A stretch of DNA of 31,685 bases from SIG607 sp045537575 (GTDB lineage: Bacteria; Bacillota; Clostridia; Oscillospirales; Acutalibacteraceae). Positions 15,045-23,514 of the stretch are shown one piece after another. The notes under the pieces were generated by a model, which saw only the letters and a list, made by a program, of their open reading frames with translations, did not search any database and was not told where the DNA came from. The stretch spans positions 1-31,685 of the forward strand of contig JAZSPU010000031.1 of the NCBI GenBank assembly GCA_045537575.1, read 5' to 3'. Both the position numbers and the translations under genes were made by a program. Within the stretch, counting starts at the first letter, position 1. The number at the start of each line of letters is the position of its first letter.

Positions 15045-17060
15045 TCAATTTTCACTGATTTTAAGGAGATTTCCTACAGCCTCTTTAAGAGCCTTGTGTA
15101 CGGGAAGGCTTAAAGTATCATCACTCTTTATGACCGATTGAGCCGCTACGGCTGAAATACGAAGCAACTCCATATCATTGTTCAAATCGGCGATTTTAAG
15201 CTCGGGAAGTCCGTGCTGACGGTGTCCCATAAAATCACCGGGGCCGCGAAGCAAAAGGTCCTCGTCGGCAATTTTAAAGCCGTCGGTGGTGGAACACATT
15301 ATTTTAAGTCTGGAATTGTTTTTATTATTTGAAATAAAAATACAGGTAGATTTAAAGGAGCCTCTGCCTATTCTTCCGCGAAGCTGATGAAGCTGACTAA
15401 GCCCAAAGCGTTCGGCATTTTCAATAACCATAACGGTGGCGTTTGGCACGTCAATGCCTACTTCAATTACCGTGGTGCAGACAAGTAGATTAATTTTGCC
15501 TTCCTTAAACTCGCTCATAACCTTGTCCTTATCCTGAGCCTTCATTTTTCCGTGAAGAAGTCCTACGCTGTAATCTTTAAATACGTCTTCGGTTAACTCC
15601 TTGAAAAATTCCTCTGCCGAAGCCATATCATTTTCATTTTCTTCTACGGCAGGGCAGACTATATAGGCTTGTCTGCCTTCAGCTATATTTTTCTTTATGA
15701 AATTATAAACCCTCTCCCGAAGCTTATCGGTTACCGAGTAGGAGTCGATAACCTGACGGTTTTTCGGATACTCATCAATAATACTTAAATCAAGGTCGCC
15801 GTAAATAATAAGTCCAAGGGTTCTGGGAATGGGGGTAGCCGACATAACAAGACGGTGGGTAAATTCGCCCTTACTTGATAGCTTTGCGCGTTGAGCCACA
15901 CCAAAGCGGTGCTGTTCGTCGGTTATAACAAGGGCAAGGTTTTTAAAATCAACCCAATCGCTTATAAGTGCGTGAGTGCCTACGGCAACATCAATTTCAC
16001 CGTTTATAAGCTGTTCCTTTAGCTTTTTGCGTTTGGAAGCGGTGAGGGAGCCTGTGAAAAGCCCCACTTTTATGCCTGTGCCTTCGAAAAATCTGTTAAA
16101 GCTTTCAAAATGCTGTTCAGCAAGTATTTCTGTAGGCGCCATAATTGCCGACTGAAAACCGTTTTTTGCCACAGTGTAGCAAAGAGCGGCAGCAACAGCA
16201 GTTTTTCCGCTGCCAACGTCACCCTGAACCAGTCGGTTAAGGGCGAAGCCGTTTTGCATATCAAAAATACATTCCTTGGTAACCCTTCTCTGCGCATTAG
16301 TGGGAGAAAAGGGGAGACGGGCAAAAAACTCGTCGGTAAAGTCAGTTTTTATTTCAATGCCTTTTTTGTTTTTATTAGAGCTTTTAAGTAATGAATAAGC
16401 GGTTTGTAGAATAAAGAGTTCTTCAAAAACAAGTCGCTTTTTTGCGGCAGCGAGGGCTGAGTCGCTTAGTGGAAAATGTATGTTTTTAATTGCAAAATCA
16501 AGGTCGCAAAGGCCGTACTTTTTGCGTATGTCTTCGGGAATGGGATCGTCTCCTGCTCCCTTTTCAATTGCCGCTTTAACGCTGTTTTTGATAACGCTTC
16601 CCGCAACTGAGCTTTTAAGAGGATAAACCGCCTGAATTTTTGGTTCGTTTTCAAAAATTACGGTGGGAGAAGACATACAAAGATCAAAAAGATTGCCTGT
16701 TACTTTGCCTGAAAATGTATAAAAGGTGTTCCTTTTAAGATAAAAGGGCATTTCTTTTTTATGGAAAAGAATAATTTTTAAACTTCCGGTACCGTCACTA
16801 ACATAAAAGGTGGAACGTGATATGGGTTGACGGTAAAGGGGCTCGGTAATAACGGAAGACTCTATTTTCCCGCGTATTGTGAAATGTGAGTCGGGAATAA
16901 GATTTTCAATAGCCGTTAGCAAGGTATAATCATTATAGCTTCTCGGATAGTAACGCAAAAGGGCATCGACAGAGTCAATGCCCAACTTACGCAGTAAGTC
17001 GGCACGTTTTTCGCCGATACCCCTTATACTTAAAATACTTCTGGTTTCTTTGGTTTCCAT
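15045..17060 (-). CDS. recG: ATP-dependent DNA helicase RecG
   Basis: RecG remodels stalled replication forks and Holliday junctions. The product is 671 aa, close to family length. It has an N-terminal wedge/OB region (residues about 1-150) and helicase motifs: Walker A GDVGSGKT at 280-287, DEQH at 381-384, SATPIPRTLG near 407-416, and the motif VI region QLRGRIGRG. The C-terminal region has the TRG-like hairpin (DEDLLLRGPGDFMGHRQHGL). It starts 1 bp after yloV. The yloU-yloV-recG order is conserved in Firmicutes, supporting the call. Confidence 0.96.
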   Translation of the reverse strand: METKETRSILSIRGIGEKRADLLRKLGIDSVDALLRYYPRSYNDYTLLTAIENLIPDSHFTIRGKIESSVITEPLYRQPISRSTFYVSDGTGSLKIILFHKKEMPFYLKRNTFYTFSGKVTGNLFDLCMSSPTVIFENEPKIQAVYPLKSSVAGSVIKNSVKAAIEKGAGDDPIPEDIRKKYGLCDLDFAIKNIHFPLSDSALAAAKKRLVFEELFILQTAYSLLKSSNKNKKGIEIKTDFTDEFFARLPFSPTNAQRRVTKECIFDMQNGFALNRLVQGDVGSGKTAVAAALCYTVAKNGFQSAIMAPTEILAEQHFESFNRFFEGTGIKVGLFTGSLTASKRKKLKEQLINGEIDVAVGTHALISDWVDFKNLALVITDEQHRFGVAQRAKLSSKGEFTHRLVMSATPIPRTLGLIIYGDLDLSIIDEYPKNRQVIDSYSVTDKLRERVYNFIKKNIAEGRQAYIVCPAVEENENDMASAEEFFKELTEDVFKDYSVGLLHGKMKAQDKDKVMSEFKEGKINLLVCTTVIEVGIDVPNATVMVIENAERFGLSQLHQLRGRIGRGSFKSTCIFISNNKNNSRLKIMCSTTDGFKIADEDLLLRGPGDFMGHRQHGLPELKIADLNNDMELLRISAVAAQSVIKSDDTLSLPVHKALKEAVGNLLKISEN

Positions 17061-17061
17061 A

Positions 17062-18735
17062 TTATTCTACCGAAAGGAAGAAATAATAGATAGGCTGACC
17101 GCCTCTTATTACGGTGATTTCCACCTTATCACCGAATTTTGCATTAAGGTCTGCTTCAATTCTTCTTGCTTGAGCATCGCTTACGTCAGCGCCGTAGATA
17201 ACGGTAAGGAATTCGCTGTCACGCTTAAGCATTACCTTAACAAGACGTGCAACCGCTTTATCAAGGTCATTTTCGGTAAAGGCAATTTTTCCGTTATTCA
17301 TACAAAGGAGTTCGCCTTTTTTGATTTTATGACCGTCAAAGTCAGAATCTCTTGCCGCAAAGGTTATCTGACCTGTAGCAATTCTTTCACAAGCCTCTGC
17401 CATATTGATGGCATTTTTGTCATCACTCTCATCTTCGTCAAAGGCGAGCATTGCCGCAATGCCTTGAGGAATGGTACGGGAGTGAATAACGATAACCTTT
17501 CTGGTACTTAGCGGAATTGCCTGTTCTGCCGCCATAATGATGTTCTTGTTATTAGGAAGAACAAATACTGTTTCGGCAGGGGTAGATTCAATAGCGCGTA
17601 AGATGTTATCGGTACTGGGATTCATTGTCTGACCGCCGCTTACCAAGGTATCAACGCCTAAATCCTTAAATAATTCTTCAAGTCCGTCACCTGCGCATAC
17701 AGAAACAAAACCGACGGGCTTTTCCTTTTTAGCAGGAGTAAAGGTTTCGGTGCGTGTGCTGTTCTGAGCAGGCTTTTTAGCGGCATTTGCGCTGTCGTGC
17801 TTAGCCTTCTCGTGCTGGTCACGCATATTTTCTATTTTTAAGTGAACGAGGGAACCGAAGGTAAGAGCATTTTCGATAGCGTTACCGGGATGGTCGGTAT
17901 GAACGTGAACCTTTATGATTTCTTCGTCATCAACCACAACAACGCAGTCACCGATAGTCTCAAGATAAGCGCGAAGCTCGGCAGGTTCCTTTTCCACTTC
18001 TTCACTGCGGTTTACTATAAATTCGGTGCAGTAGGTAAAGGTGATTTCGCCTTCAAATTCGCCTGCTGCATTTCTTTCGGTGGATTCCTCTTCCTCTTGT
18101 GCTACAGCGTGGACAGGTGCAATAACGGCTCCGTCTTTAAATACAGAGTACATACCCTCTAAAATGACTACAAAGCCCATACCGCCTGCGTCAACAACGC
18201 CTGCCTTTTTAAGAACGGGGAGCATTTCGGGGGTTTCAGCCAATGCCTTTTTAGCGCCTTCAAGGGCGGCTTCAAATACACCGAGGGTATCAAGCTTCTT
18301 TTTGTATGCTTTTTCAGCATATTCACTTGCTACTCTTGCAACGGTAAGAATAGTGCCTTCGGTAGGCTTCATAACAGCCTTGTAGGCTGCTTCAACGCCC
18401 AGCTTAAAAGCATTTTTAAGATTTTCGGGTTCTACGTTATCGTAACCCTTAAAACCGTTTGCAAATCCGCGGAAGAGAAGGGAGGTGATAACACCCGAAT
18501 TTCCTCTTGCGCCGCGAAGAAGTGCGGAAGCGGTAATACTTGCAATCTTTCCTGCGCCTTCGCCCTCAACACGTGAAAGTTCACGGGCAGCATTGGAAAG
18601 AGTCATAGACATATTGGTACCGGTATCGCCGTCAGGCACCGGAAATACGTTTAAATCGTCAACCTGTTTCTGTTTATTAGAAATATTGTTGGCGGCAGAG
18701 ATAATTGCATCTCTCAGAATGTTTCCGTTAAACAA
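17062..18735 (-). CDS. yloV: DAK2/DegV-like protein YloV
   Basis: The product is about 557 aa. The N-terminal DAK2 (dihydroxyacetone kinase L-type) domain has VFPVPDGDTGTNMSMT, GARGNSGVITS, KPTEGTILTVAR and VDAGGMGFVVILEG. The C-terminal half, after an Ala/Lys-rich linker around residues 320-340, is the DegV/FakB-like part. The family is related to FakA, the ATP-binding subunit of fatty acid kinase, which phosphorylates FakB-bound fatty acids. That role is likely but not provable here. I prefer the TTG at 18735, with GAGG about 8 bp upstream, over a GTG at 18744 that overlaps the Shine-Dalgarno. It follows yloU by 14 bp. Confidence 0.92.
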   Translation of the reverse strand: MFNGNILRDAIISAANNISNKQKQVDDLNVFPVPDGDTGTNMSMTLSNAARELSRVEGEGAGKIASITASALLRGARGNSGVITSLLFRGFANGFKGYDNVEPENLKNAFKLGVEAAYKAVMKPTEGTILTVARVASEYAEKAYKKKLDTLGVFEAALEGAKKALAETPEMLPVLKKAGVVDAGGMGFVVILEGMYSVFKDGAVIAPVHAVAQEEEESTERNAAGEFEGEITFTYCTEFIVNRSEEVEKEPAELRAYLETIGDCVVVVDDEEIIKVHVHTDHPGNAIENALTFGSLVHLKIENMRDQHEKAKHDSANAAKKPAQNSTRTETFTPAKKEKPVGFVSVCAGDGLEELFKDLGVDTLVSGGQTMNPSTDNILRAIESTPAETVFVLPNNKNIIMAAEQAIPLSTRKVIVIHSRTIPQGIAAMLAFDEDESDDKNAINMAEACERIATGQITFAARDSDFDGHKIKKGELLCMNNGKIAFTENDLDKAVARLVKVMLKRDSEFLTVIYGADVSDAQARRIEADLNAKFGDKVEITVIRGGQPIYYFFLSVE

Positions 18736-18749
18736 TAAAAACACCTCAA

Positions 18750-19100
18750 TTATTCTTTGATACCGTCAACTTTGACAGTTACTTTTTTTACCTGTATGCC
18801 GGTGGTTTCGGCAACAACGTATTTTACTTTATGAACAATGCTTTTTGCAATTGCATTGATGTTCATTCCGTATGTTACTACAATGTGGATAACAACATTT
18901 ATATGATCAATGTTGCCTGTTACGGTAACGCCTTTTTCGATTCTTTCCTTTTTAGAAATCAGACCGAATAAGCGCTGTTTTCTGCCGTTGGGCATCATAC
19001 CTGCTACACCGAAACAAGATGTTACTGCCTGCCCAATGAGTTTTGAAAGATATTCTTTGGAAAGGGAAACGGTGCCGGTCATAGTTTCGTAAGAAATCAT
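18750..19100 (-). CDS. yloU: Asp23/Gls24-family protein YloU
   Basis: The product is a 116-aa cytosolic Asp23/Gls24 domain protein. Family features are TGTVSLSKEYLSKLIGQAV, CFGVAGM, VTVTGNIDHINVVIHIVVTYG and VKYVVAETTGIQVKKVTVKV. Members are associated with envelope stress and, in several Firmicutes, sit beside the fatty acid kinase gene, as here. The ATG follows AGGAGG. It lies 22 bp downstream of the substrate-binding lipoprotein gene, so it is probably transcribed from the promoter upstream of ymdB. Confidence 0.92.
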   Translation of the reverse strand: MISYETMTGTVSLSKEYLSKLIGQAVTSCFGVAGMMPNGRKQRLFGLISKKERIEKGVTVTGNIDHINVVIHIVVTYGMNINAIAKSIVHKVKYVVAETTGIQVKKVTVKVDGIKE

Positions 19101-19122
19101 AGTGTAACCTCCTAAAATTTAG

Positions 19123-20712
19123 TTAAGGATTATTTTTAAAGGACATAAACAAATCATACGAAGAAGCATTGTCAATTCCTTCAATTTCACTGTTATAAAA
19201 CAGAATTCCCAAGCGATAACAAACAGGGATAAAGGGCATCTGTGCGCCTACAGCTGAAACAAGCTGATCCAAGGTGACCGTGCCGTTTTGATATCTTTTG
19301 ACAAGGTCGGATAAATCGTTGTTTATGGCTGTCTCGTTTTGGGCGGTTTCGGTATCGGTTTCATTTTCCTGAGTTTCATCATTCTGATTTGCAGAAGAAT
19401 TACCCACAATACCGTATGCACATTTTCCGCCGGGTACTATAAGCTCGCTAAGGTCAAAGTTGTTGTTTATCTTAACCTCGGCAAGATATAACTGAAAACT
19501 GCCTGAGCTTAGCGCTTTAAGATAATTATCATAATCTAAAGCGCGAATAGTAACGCGAATTCCTACCTCTCTTAAATTAGAGACAATTATCTTTGCCGCT
19601 TCCTGCTGATAAACGTTATCAGCATTTATAAGCAATGAAAATTCCAGAGTTCTTCCTGCGCGGTTACTTCTAAAACCTGAGTTATCTAATATATTATAAC
19701 CGATTTGTTCCAAATTCTCAATAGCAATTTTTGTATTAGCTAAAGTTTCAATGGTTTTATAGTTATCTTCGCCAAAAAAAGCGGGATTAAGAGGGCTTGT
19801 AGCAGGTAATGCGTTGGAATAATATGCATTTTTTGAAATTTTTTCGCGGTCAATGGCGGCTGATATGCAGTAGCGGATTTTCGGCTCTTTAAAAACAGCC
19901 AAACGCATATTCATACCAATGTAAACCAGTCGGTTCTGATTAACGCTCAGCTTTTTGCCGTCCATACGGAAAATGGTGCTATCCATTATATCGGCATAGT
20001 AAAAATCCGTAGCGCCTACCTCAACGTAATGACCGACAGATTCTTTGTCGGGAGCATTTACAAGATTAATGGTTCCAAAACGGGCAGGGGAATCGTAGTA
20101 ATTGGGGTTAAGTCCCAATTTTGTTTTTTCTTCATTTAATACGTAAGGTCCTGCGCCAATGGGTGGAAAGAGTACCGAGTCGGAGTCGGCAATTTTATCA
20201 CTTTGAGCTTTTATAATTGGAAAGGTCAGCAGATTAACGAAAAAAGGATCGTTATAGGAAAGATTAAAAACAACGTCTCCGTCCTTTTCCTGAACTGATT
20301 TTATATGACTTAAGGATGATGCATAGACGTCGCTGTTTTGGGCAAGCTTAAAGGAATAAATAACGTCATTTGCCGTAACGACACTCGAATCGGAAAACTT
20401 GGCATTCTTAAGCTTTACTGTCCAAATATTACCGTCCTGCTGGGCACTTTGAGCAAGTCGGTAAATAGGCTCAAAATTATTTGAAAGGGTAACGAGGGGC
20501 TCAAAAAGTAACTGACAAAGCTCCATATTAACCTTTGTTGTAAGGGTATATGGATTAAAGGTGTCATTTGCGCAGTATAAAAGATTTGCCGACTCGGTTT
20601 TAATACCCGTCAGATTTCCGTCATTTGCTCCCGAAGAACTGTTTTTTTTGCATCCGCTTAAAAACAGCATACAAAAAATAAGGAGCAAAGCAATAATTCT
20701 TTTAATTTTCAA
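19123..20712 (-). CDS. Family-5 extracellular solute-binding lipoprotein, orphan
   Basis: The product is 529 aa. A lipoprotein signal (IIALLLIFCMLFLSGC) puts the lipidated Cys at residue 21. The mature part has the SBP_bac_5 (oligopeptide/nickel type) layout: LLFEPLVTLSNNFEPIYRLA, WTVKLKNAKFSDSSVVTAND, VGATDFYYADI and LVYIGMNMRLAVFKEPKIRY. It should bind a peptide-like ligand outside the membrane. An acidic, Asn/Glu/Thr-rich insertion (NQNDETQENETDTETAQNET) near the C-terminus looks like a flexible loop. No permease or ATPase gene is nearby. The start is TTG at 20712 with AAAGGAG about 8 bp upstream. The family is safe, the ligand unknown. Confidence 0.88.
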   Translation of the reverse strand: MKIKRIIALLLIFCMLFLSGCKKNSSSGANDGNLTGIKTESANLLYCANDTFNPYTLTTKVNMELCQLLFEPLVTLSNNFEPIYRLAQSAQQDGNIWTVKLKNAKFSDSSVVTANDVIYSFKLAQNSDVYASSLSHIKSVQEKDGDVVFNLSYNDPFFVNLLTFPIIKAQSDKIADSDSVLFPPIGAGPYVLNEEKTKLGLNPNYYDSPARFGTINLVNAPDKESVGHYVEVGATDFYYADIMDSTIFRMDGKKLSVNQNRLVYIGMNMRLAVFKEPKIRYCISAAIDREKISKNAYYSNALPATSPLNPAFFGEDNYKTIETLANTKIAIENLEQIGYNILDNSGFRSNRAGRTLEFSLLINADNVYQQEAAKIIVSNLREVGIRVTIRALDYDNYLKALSSGSFQLYLAEVKINNNFDLSELIVPGGKCAYGIVGNSSANQNDETQENETDTETAQNETAINNDLSDLVKRYQNGTVTLDQLVSAVGAQMPFIPVCYRLGILFYNSEIEGIDNASSYDLFMSFKNNP

Positions 20713-20725
20713 AAGGTTTTCTCCT

Positions 20726-21511
20726 TTAAGAAATATTTATAAGGGTAGTATTTATTGTTTTTCCTGTATTTTTGTCAATATCAAAAATACAACCGTTAAG
20801 CATACATTTTCCGTCGGCAAGTACAAATTTCTCCGAAGTGTTTTTGTCTTTAAGACGGGAAATAATAATTTCGCTTTTAACTCCCAGAACGCTGTCAATG
20901 GGCCCCGTCATACCAAGGTCGGTAATGTAACCTGTGCCGAGGGGCAAAACCTGAGCATCATTGGTTTGTACGTGGGTGTGGGTGCCGAAAAGGGCAGAAA
21001 CCTTGCCGTCAAGATAAAGCCCTAAGGCACGTTTTTCGCTGGTGGCTTCGGCGTGAAAATCAACTAAAATTATATCAGCGCCCTCATTTTTTGCTTGTTC
21101 AATAAGAGCATCAGCTCTTTCAAATGGCGATGAAGCGTTAAGGCTTTCCAGATATATGGTTCCCGAAAGATTTATAACCGCAACCTTTGCGTAACCGCAG
21201 TCAACTATGCAAAAGCCATTGCCGGAAAGTTCTTCGGGAAGATTATCGGGGCGAAGAAGAAAATGGTTTTCTTCCAGCATTGAATATATTTCTTTTCTTT
21301 TAAGGGAGTGGTTTCCGCCTGTGATAACGTCAGCACCAAAGGCGAAAAGCATTTCGGCGCTAGATGGCGTTATGCCGTTTCCGTCGGCAGAGTTTTCTCC
21401 GTTTATAACGGTAAAATCAATACCGTATTGTTTTTTTATAGCGGGAAGCATTCGTCTTACTGTATCACAGCCGATTTGACCGCAAACATCCCCGATAGCA
21501 AGTATTTTCAT
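20726..21511 (-). CDS. ymdB: YmdB-type metallophosphoesterase (2',3'-cNMP phosphodiesterase family)
   Basis: The product is 261 aa, matching the TIGR00282/YmdB family: ILAIGDVCGQIGCDTV (metal ligands), VINGENSADGNGIT, ITGGNHSLKRKEI, DFHAEATSEK and GTHTHVQTNDA with TDLGMTGP. Bacillus YmdB hydrolyses 2',3'-cyclic nucleotides and influences biofilm and motility decisions. The usual 'GNHxWD' is GNHSLK here, so the residues after the metal-binding His differ. It is the first gene of the minus-strand operon, behind a good sigma-A promoter, with a weak Shine-Dalgarno. The SBP gene follows 13 bp downstream. Confidence 0.9.
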   Translation of the reverse strand: MKILAIGDVCGQIGCDTVRRMLPAIKKQYGIDFTVINGENSADGNGITPSSAEMLFAFGADVITGGNHSLKRKEIYSMLEENHFLLRPDNLPEELSGNGFCIVDCGYAKVAVINLSGTIYLESLNASSPFERADALIEQAKNEGADIILVDFHAEATSEKRALGLYLDGKVSALFGTHTHVQTNDAQVLPLGTGYITDLGMTGPIDSVLGVKSEIIISRLKDKNTSEKFVLADGKCMLNGCIFDIDKNTGKTINTTLINIS

Positions 21512-21550
21512 TTTTTAACATTCTTTCTACTTATGAGTACATACACAATT

Positions 21551-21579
21551 ATAATACTATAAAAAGGGCAAAAAGTCAA
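21551..21579 (-). promoter_or_regulatory. Promoter of the ymdB-recG operon
   Basis: On the minus strand, TTGACT (21579-21574) and TATTAT (21556-21551) are separated by 17 bp. This is a good sigma-A pair, about 40 bp upstream of the ymdB ATG. It is the only clear promoter for the six closely spaced minus-strand genes down to 14357. Confidence 0.65.
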
Positions 21580-21597
21580 TTAAAAAGCCCTTGTCGG

Positions 21598-21626
21598 TTG
21601 ACAAAGGCAAAATCTGAATGTATAGT
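21598..21626 (+). promoter_or_regulatory. Promoter of the PHP phosphatase gene
   Basis: TTGACA (21598-21603), an exact 17-bp spacer and TATAGT (21621-21626) make a near-consensus sigma-A promoter. Start of transcription is expected near 21633, followed by AAGGGG (21643-21648) and ATG at 21657. It lies back to back with the ymdB promoter. Confidence 0.85.
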
Positions 21627-21656
21627 ATAAATAATGATATTTAAGGGGATTTAAAA

Positions 21657-22430
21657 ATGATTGCAAATTACCATACTCATACCTTCCGCTGTAAACACGC
21701 TAAGGGGCAGGATGAAGAATATATTTTACGTGCTATCGAAGGCGGTCTTAAAATATTAGGCTTTTCCGACCACGCTCCCGTAAACTGTGTTGAAGGTTAC
21801 AATGGTTGGTGGAGAGTTCAGCCCGAGGATGCTGAAGAGTATATTGAATCCTTAAAGGCTTTAAGAGAAAAATATAAGGATAAAATTAAAATTTATATCG
21901 GCTTTGAAATGGAATACTATCCCGAACTTTTTGATAAAATGTACTCTTACGTTAAATCACTTGGCGCTGAATATATAATTCTTGGTGAACATTATATAGG
22001 AAGCGAATGGGACGGCAGTATTCATTCAAATCGCGAAGGCCACACAGAAGAAGATTTAATAAAATATACCGATTTGCTTATTGAAGGTATGAAAACCGGC
22101 AAATATTTATACGTTGCTCATCCCGATATGTTCCGTTTTGACGGTGATGATGAATTTTATGCTAAAGAGTCAGAACGGCTCTGCAGAGCGGCAAAGGAAC
22201 TTGACGTACCGTTAGAACTGAATATGCTTGGCATATTTGATAATCGCAATTATCCAAATGAAAAATTCTTAAAGGTTGCAGGGAAGATAGGCTGTAAAAT
22301 GATTTTCGGCTTCGACGCCCACGAACCATATAGAGCCTATGATGATAAATCTCTTGCAAAAGCGCAAGAACTTGTTAAAAAGTATAATATAAATCTTATT
22401 GATAAGATAGAAATAAAAGGGCTTAAATAA
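21657..22430 (+). CDS. PHP-domain phosphatase, histidinol-phosphatase-like
   Basis: The product is a 257-aa cytosolic PHP-superfamily enzyme. Metal-binding motifs are HTHT near residue 6 (NYHTHTFRCKHA), FSDHAP near 37-42, the central GFEMEYYPE and LGEHYIG, VAHPDMFRFDG, and the closing FGFDAHEP. Length and order fit the HisK-type histidinol-phosphate phosphatases of Firmicutes, which convert histidinol phosphate to histidinol. No his gene is nearby and it has its own promoter, so it may be a stand-alone his enzyme or a PHP phosphatase for another phosphate ester. It ends in a shared terminator with the convergent isomerase-like gene. Confidence 0.8.
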   Translation: MIANYHTHTFRCKHAKGQDEEYILRAIEGGLKILGFSDHAPVNCVEGYNGWWRVQPEDAEEYIESLKALREKYKDKIKIYIGFEMEYYPELFDKMYSYVKSLGAEYIILGEHYIGSEWDGSIHSNREGHTEEDLIKYTDLLIEGMKTGKYLYVAHPDMFRFDGDDEFYAKESERLCRAAKELDVPLELNMLGIFDNRNYPNEKFLKVAGKIGCKMIFGFDAHEPYRAYDDKSLAKAQELVKKYNINLIDKIEIKGLK

Positions 22431-22469
22431 AAAATTCCCCGAACTGTGTTCGGGGAAATTTTTTATTTT
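22424..22469 (+). terminator. Bidirectional terminator between convergent genes
   Basis: TTCCCCGAAC (22435-22444) pairs with GTTCGGGGAA (22448-22457) over a TGT loop. A/T-rich flanks extend the stem to about 20 bp with a single bulge. T-runs lie on both strands, so it can stop both the PHP gene and the isomerase-like gene. Confidence 0.9.
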
Positions 22470-22490
22470 ATTTTATTTTATTTTATTTTA
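22461..22490 (+). repeat. Pentanucleotide repeat (TTTTA) x 6
   Basis: Six perfect TTTTA units run from the terminator tail into the last two codons and stop of the minus-strand isomerase-like gene. The stop codon lies at the gene-proximal edge. Gain or loss of a unit would leave the protein unchanged but alter the distance between stop codon and terminator. Confidence 0.9.
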
Positions 22491-23511
22491 AACCCATAAT
22501 GAGTTCGAGTACGTAGCATTCAAGAGCTTCGTAGTTTCTTTCTTCGATGCACTTGTTAGCGAATGCGTAATCGTAACGGTTAACCTTTTCTTCCATAGCC
22601 TTTGCAATCTTAAGGCTGGTTTCGATGTGACGGAAGCTGTCTTCTTTCTTCTGGGTTCTCATGGTCTTAACGTCAAGACCGATGTATTCGCCGTTAGCAC
22701 AGAAGTTATGCTCTTTAAGAACCTTAATCTGATTAAATGCGCTACGTAAGTTTTCAGCGCCGAAGTTTTTGTCTTCGTCGAACTTCATACCGTTCTGGTC
22801 GTTAAGATGAACGCCCCAGAGTTTGCCCATTGCAAGAGCAAAGCCCATTTCAGCGGCGGGATCAAGACCTGCTAAAACTGCGTGAGCGGTTTCGAGAAGC
22901 GCACCTACACGGCTGGGGTCAACAGTAGCAGCAGAAACTGCAAGAGCGTGACCTAAAGTGGGGCATACGTTTCTGTCGATAGGCTCGTTAGGTTTGGTTT
23001 CGATCATAACCTTGATGTTTTTATCATATTCGAGCATCTGGTTAAGAGCGTCAACAAGCTGTTTTACGATTTCAACCTGACTTTTGCTTTCGGGGCAGAT
23101 GGTGCCTTCGCGTGCGAGCCAAAGAACAGTTTTGTCACAGCCTAAAGCATTTGCGATATCGATAGAGCGTTTTGCTCTCCAGATAGCAAATTCTCTGTCT
23201 TCCTTGCTGTTGGAAGTAAATCCGCCGTCGATAGTGTGGGGATCCATCCAAAGTCTTGGAGCAACGAACTCAGCCTTTAAATCATAGCTGTCGAGAAGCG
23301 CTTTAACGTCCTTTGCCTCAGCAATAATCTGACTTTCGGTCATATTATTCATGTTTGGCACAGCGTCGTCATCGTGGAACTGAATTGCGTCAATTCCGAT
23401 TTCTTTGAATCTTTTGATTTTTTCCTCAAAAGTGAAACTGTCACGGGTGGCGGGGCCGTAAGCGTCTGCGCCTTCGTGTACGTTCCAAGGTCCTACTGAA
23501 TACTTAAACAT
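22483..23511 (-). CDS. Class I xylose-isomerase-like TIM-barrel protein
   Basis: The product is 342 aa, a xylose isomerase fold of the short (Streptomyces) class with a reduced C-terminal arm. The catalytic pair His46/Asp49 is in FHDDD, Trp131 is in LWLAREG, and Glu171/Lys173 are in ETKPNEP. Metal ligands by alignment from memory are Glu207, His210, Asp245, Asp247 and Asp280. The spacing matches Streptomyces xylose isomerase exactly (36, 28 and 10 residues between ligands), but the ligand Asp of DLNGQNG is His235 here (HLNDQNG). It is therefore likely an aldose-ketose isomerase with a changed site 1 metal and possibly a changed sugar. The ATG has AGGAGG 8 bp upstream, 3 bp after the dehydrogenase stop: a coupled pair. 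Confidence 0.85.
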   Translation of the reverse strand: MFKYSVGPWNVHEGADAYGPATRDSFTFEEKIKRFKEIGIDAIQFHDDDAVPNMNNMTESQIIAEAKDVKALLDSYDLKAEFVAPRLWMDPHTIDGGFTSNSKEDREFAIWRAKRSIDIANALGCDKTVLWLAREGTICPESKSQVEIVKQLVDALNQMLEYDKNIKVMIETKPNEPIDRNVCPTLGHALAVSAATVDPSRVGALLETAHAVLAGLDPAAEMGFALAMGKLWGVHLNDQNGMKFDEDKNFGAENLRSAFNQIKVLKEHNFCANGEYIGLDVKTMRTQKKEDSFRHIETSLKIAKAMEEKVNRYDYAFANKCIEERNYEALECYVLELIMGLK

Positions 23512-23514
23512 AGT

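Noticed and set aside
21657..22430. Histidine-operon membership of the PHP phosphatase
   Set aside because: No his genes flank it and it has its own promoter and terminator, so only a histidinol-phosphatase-like call is justified.
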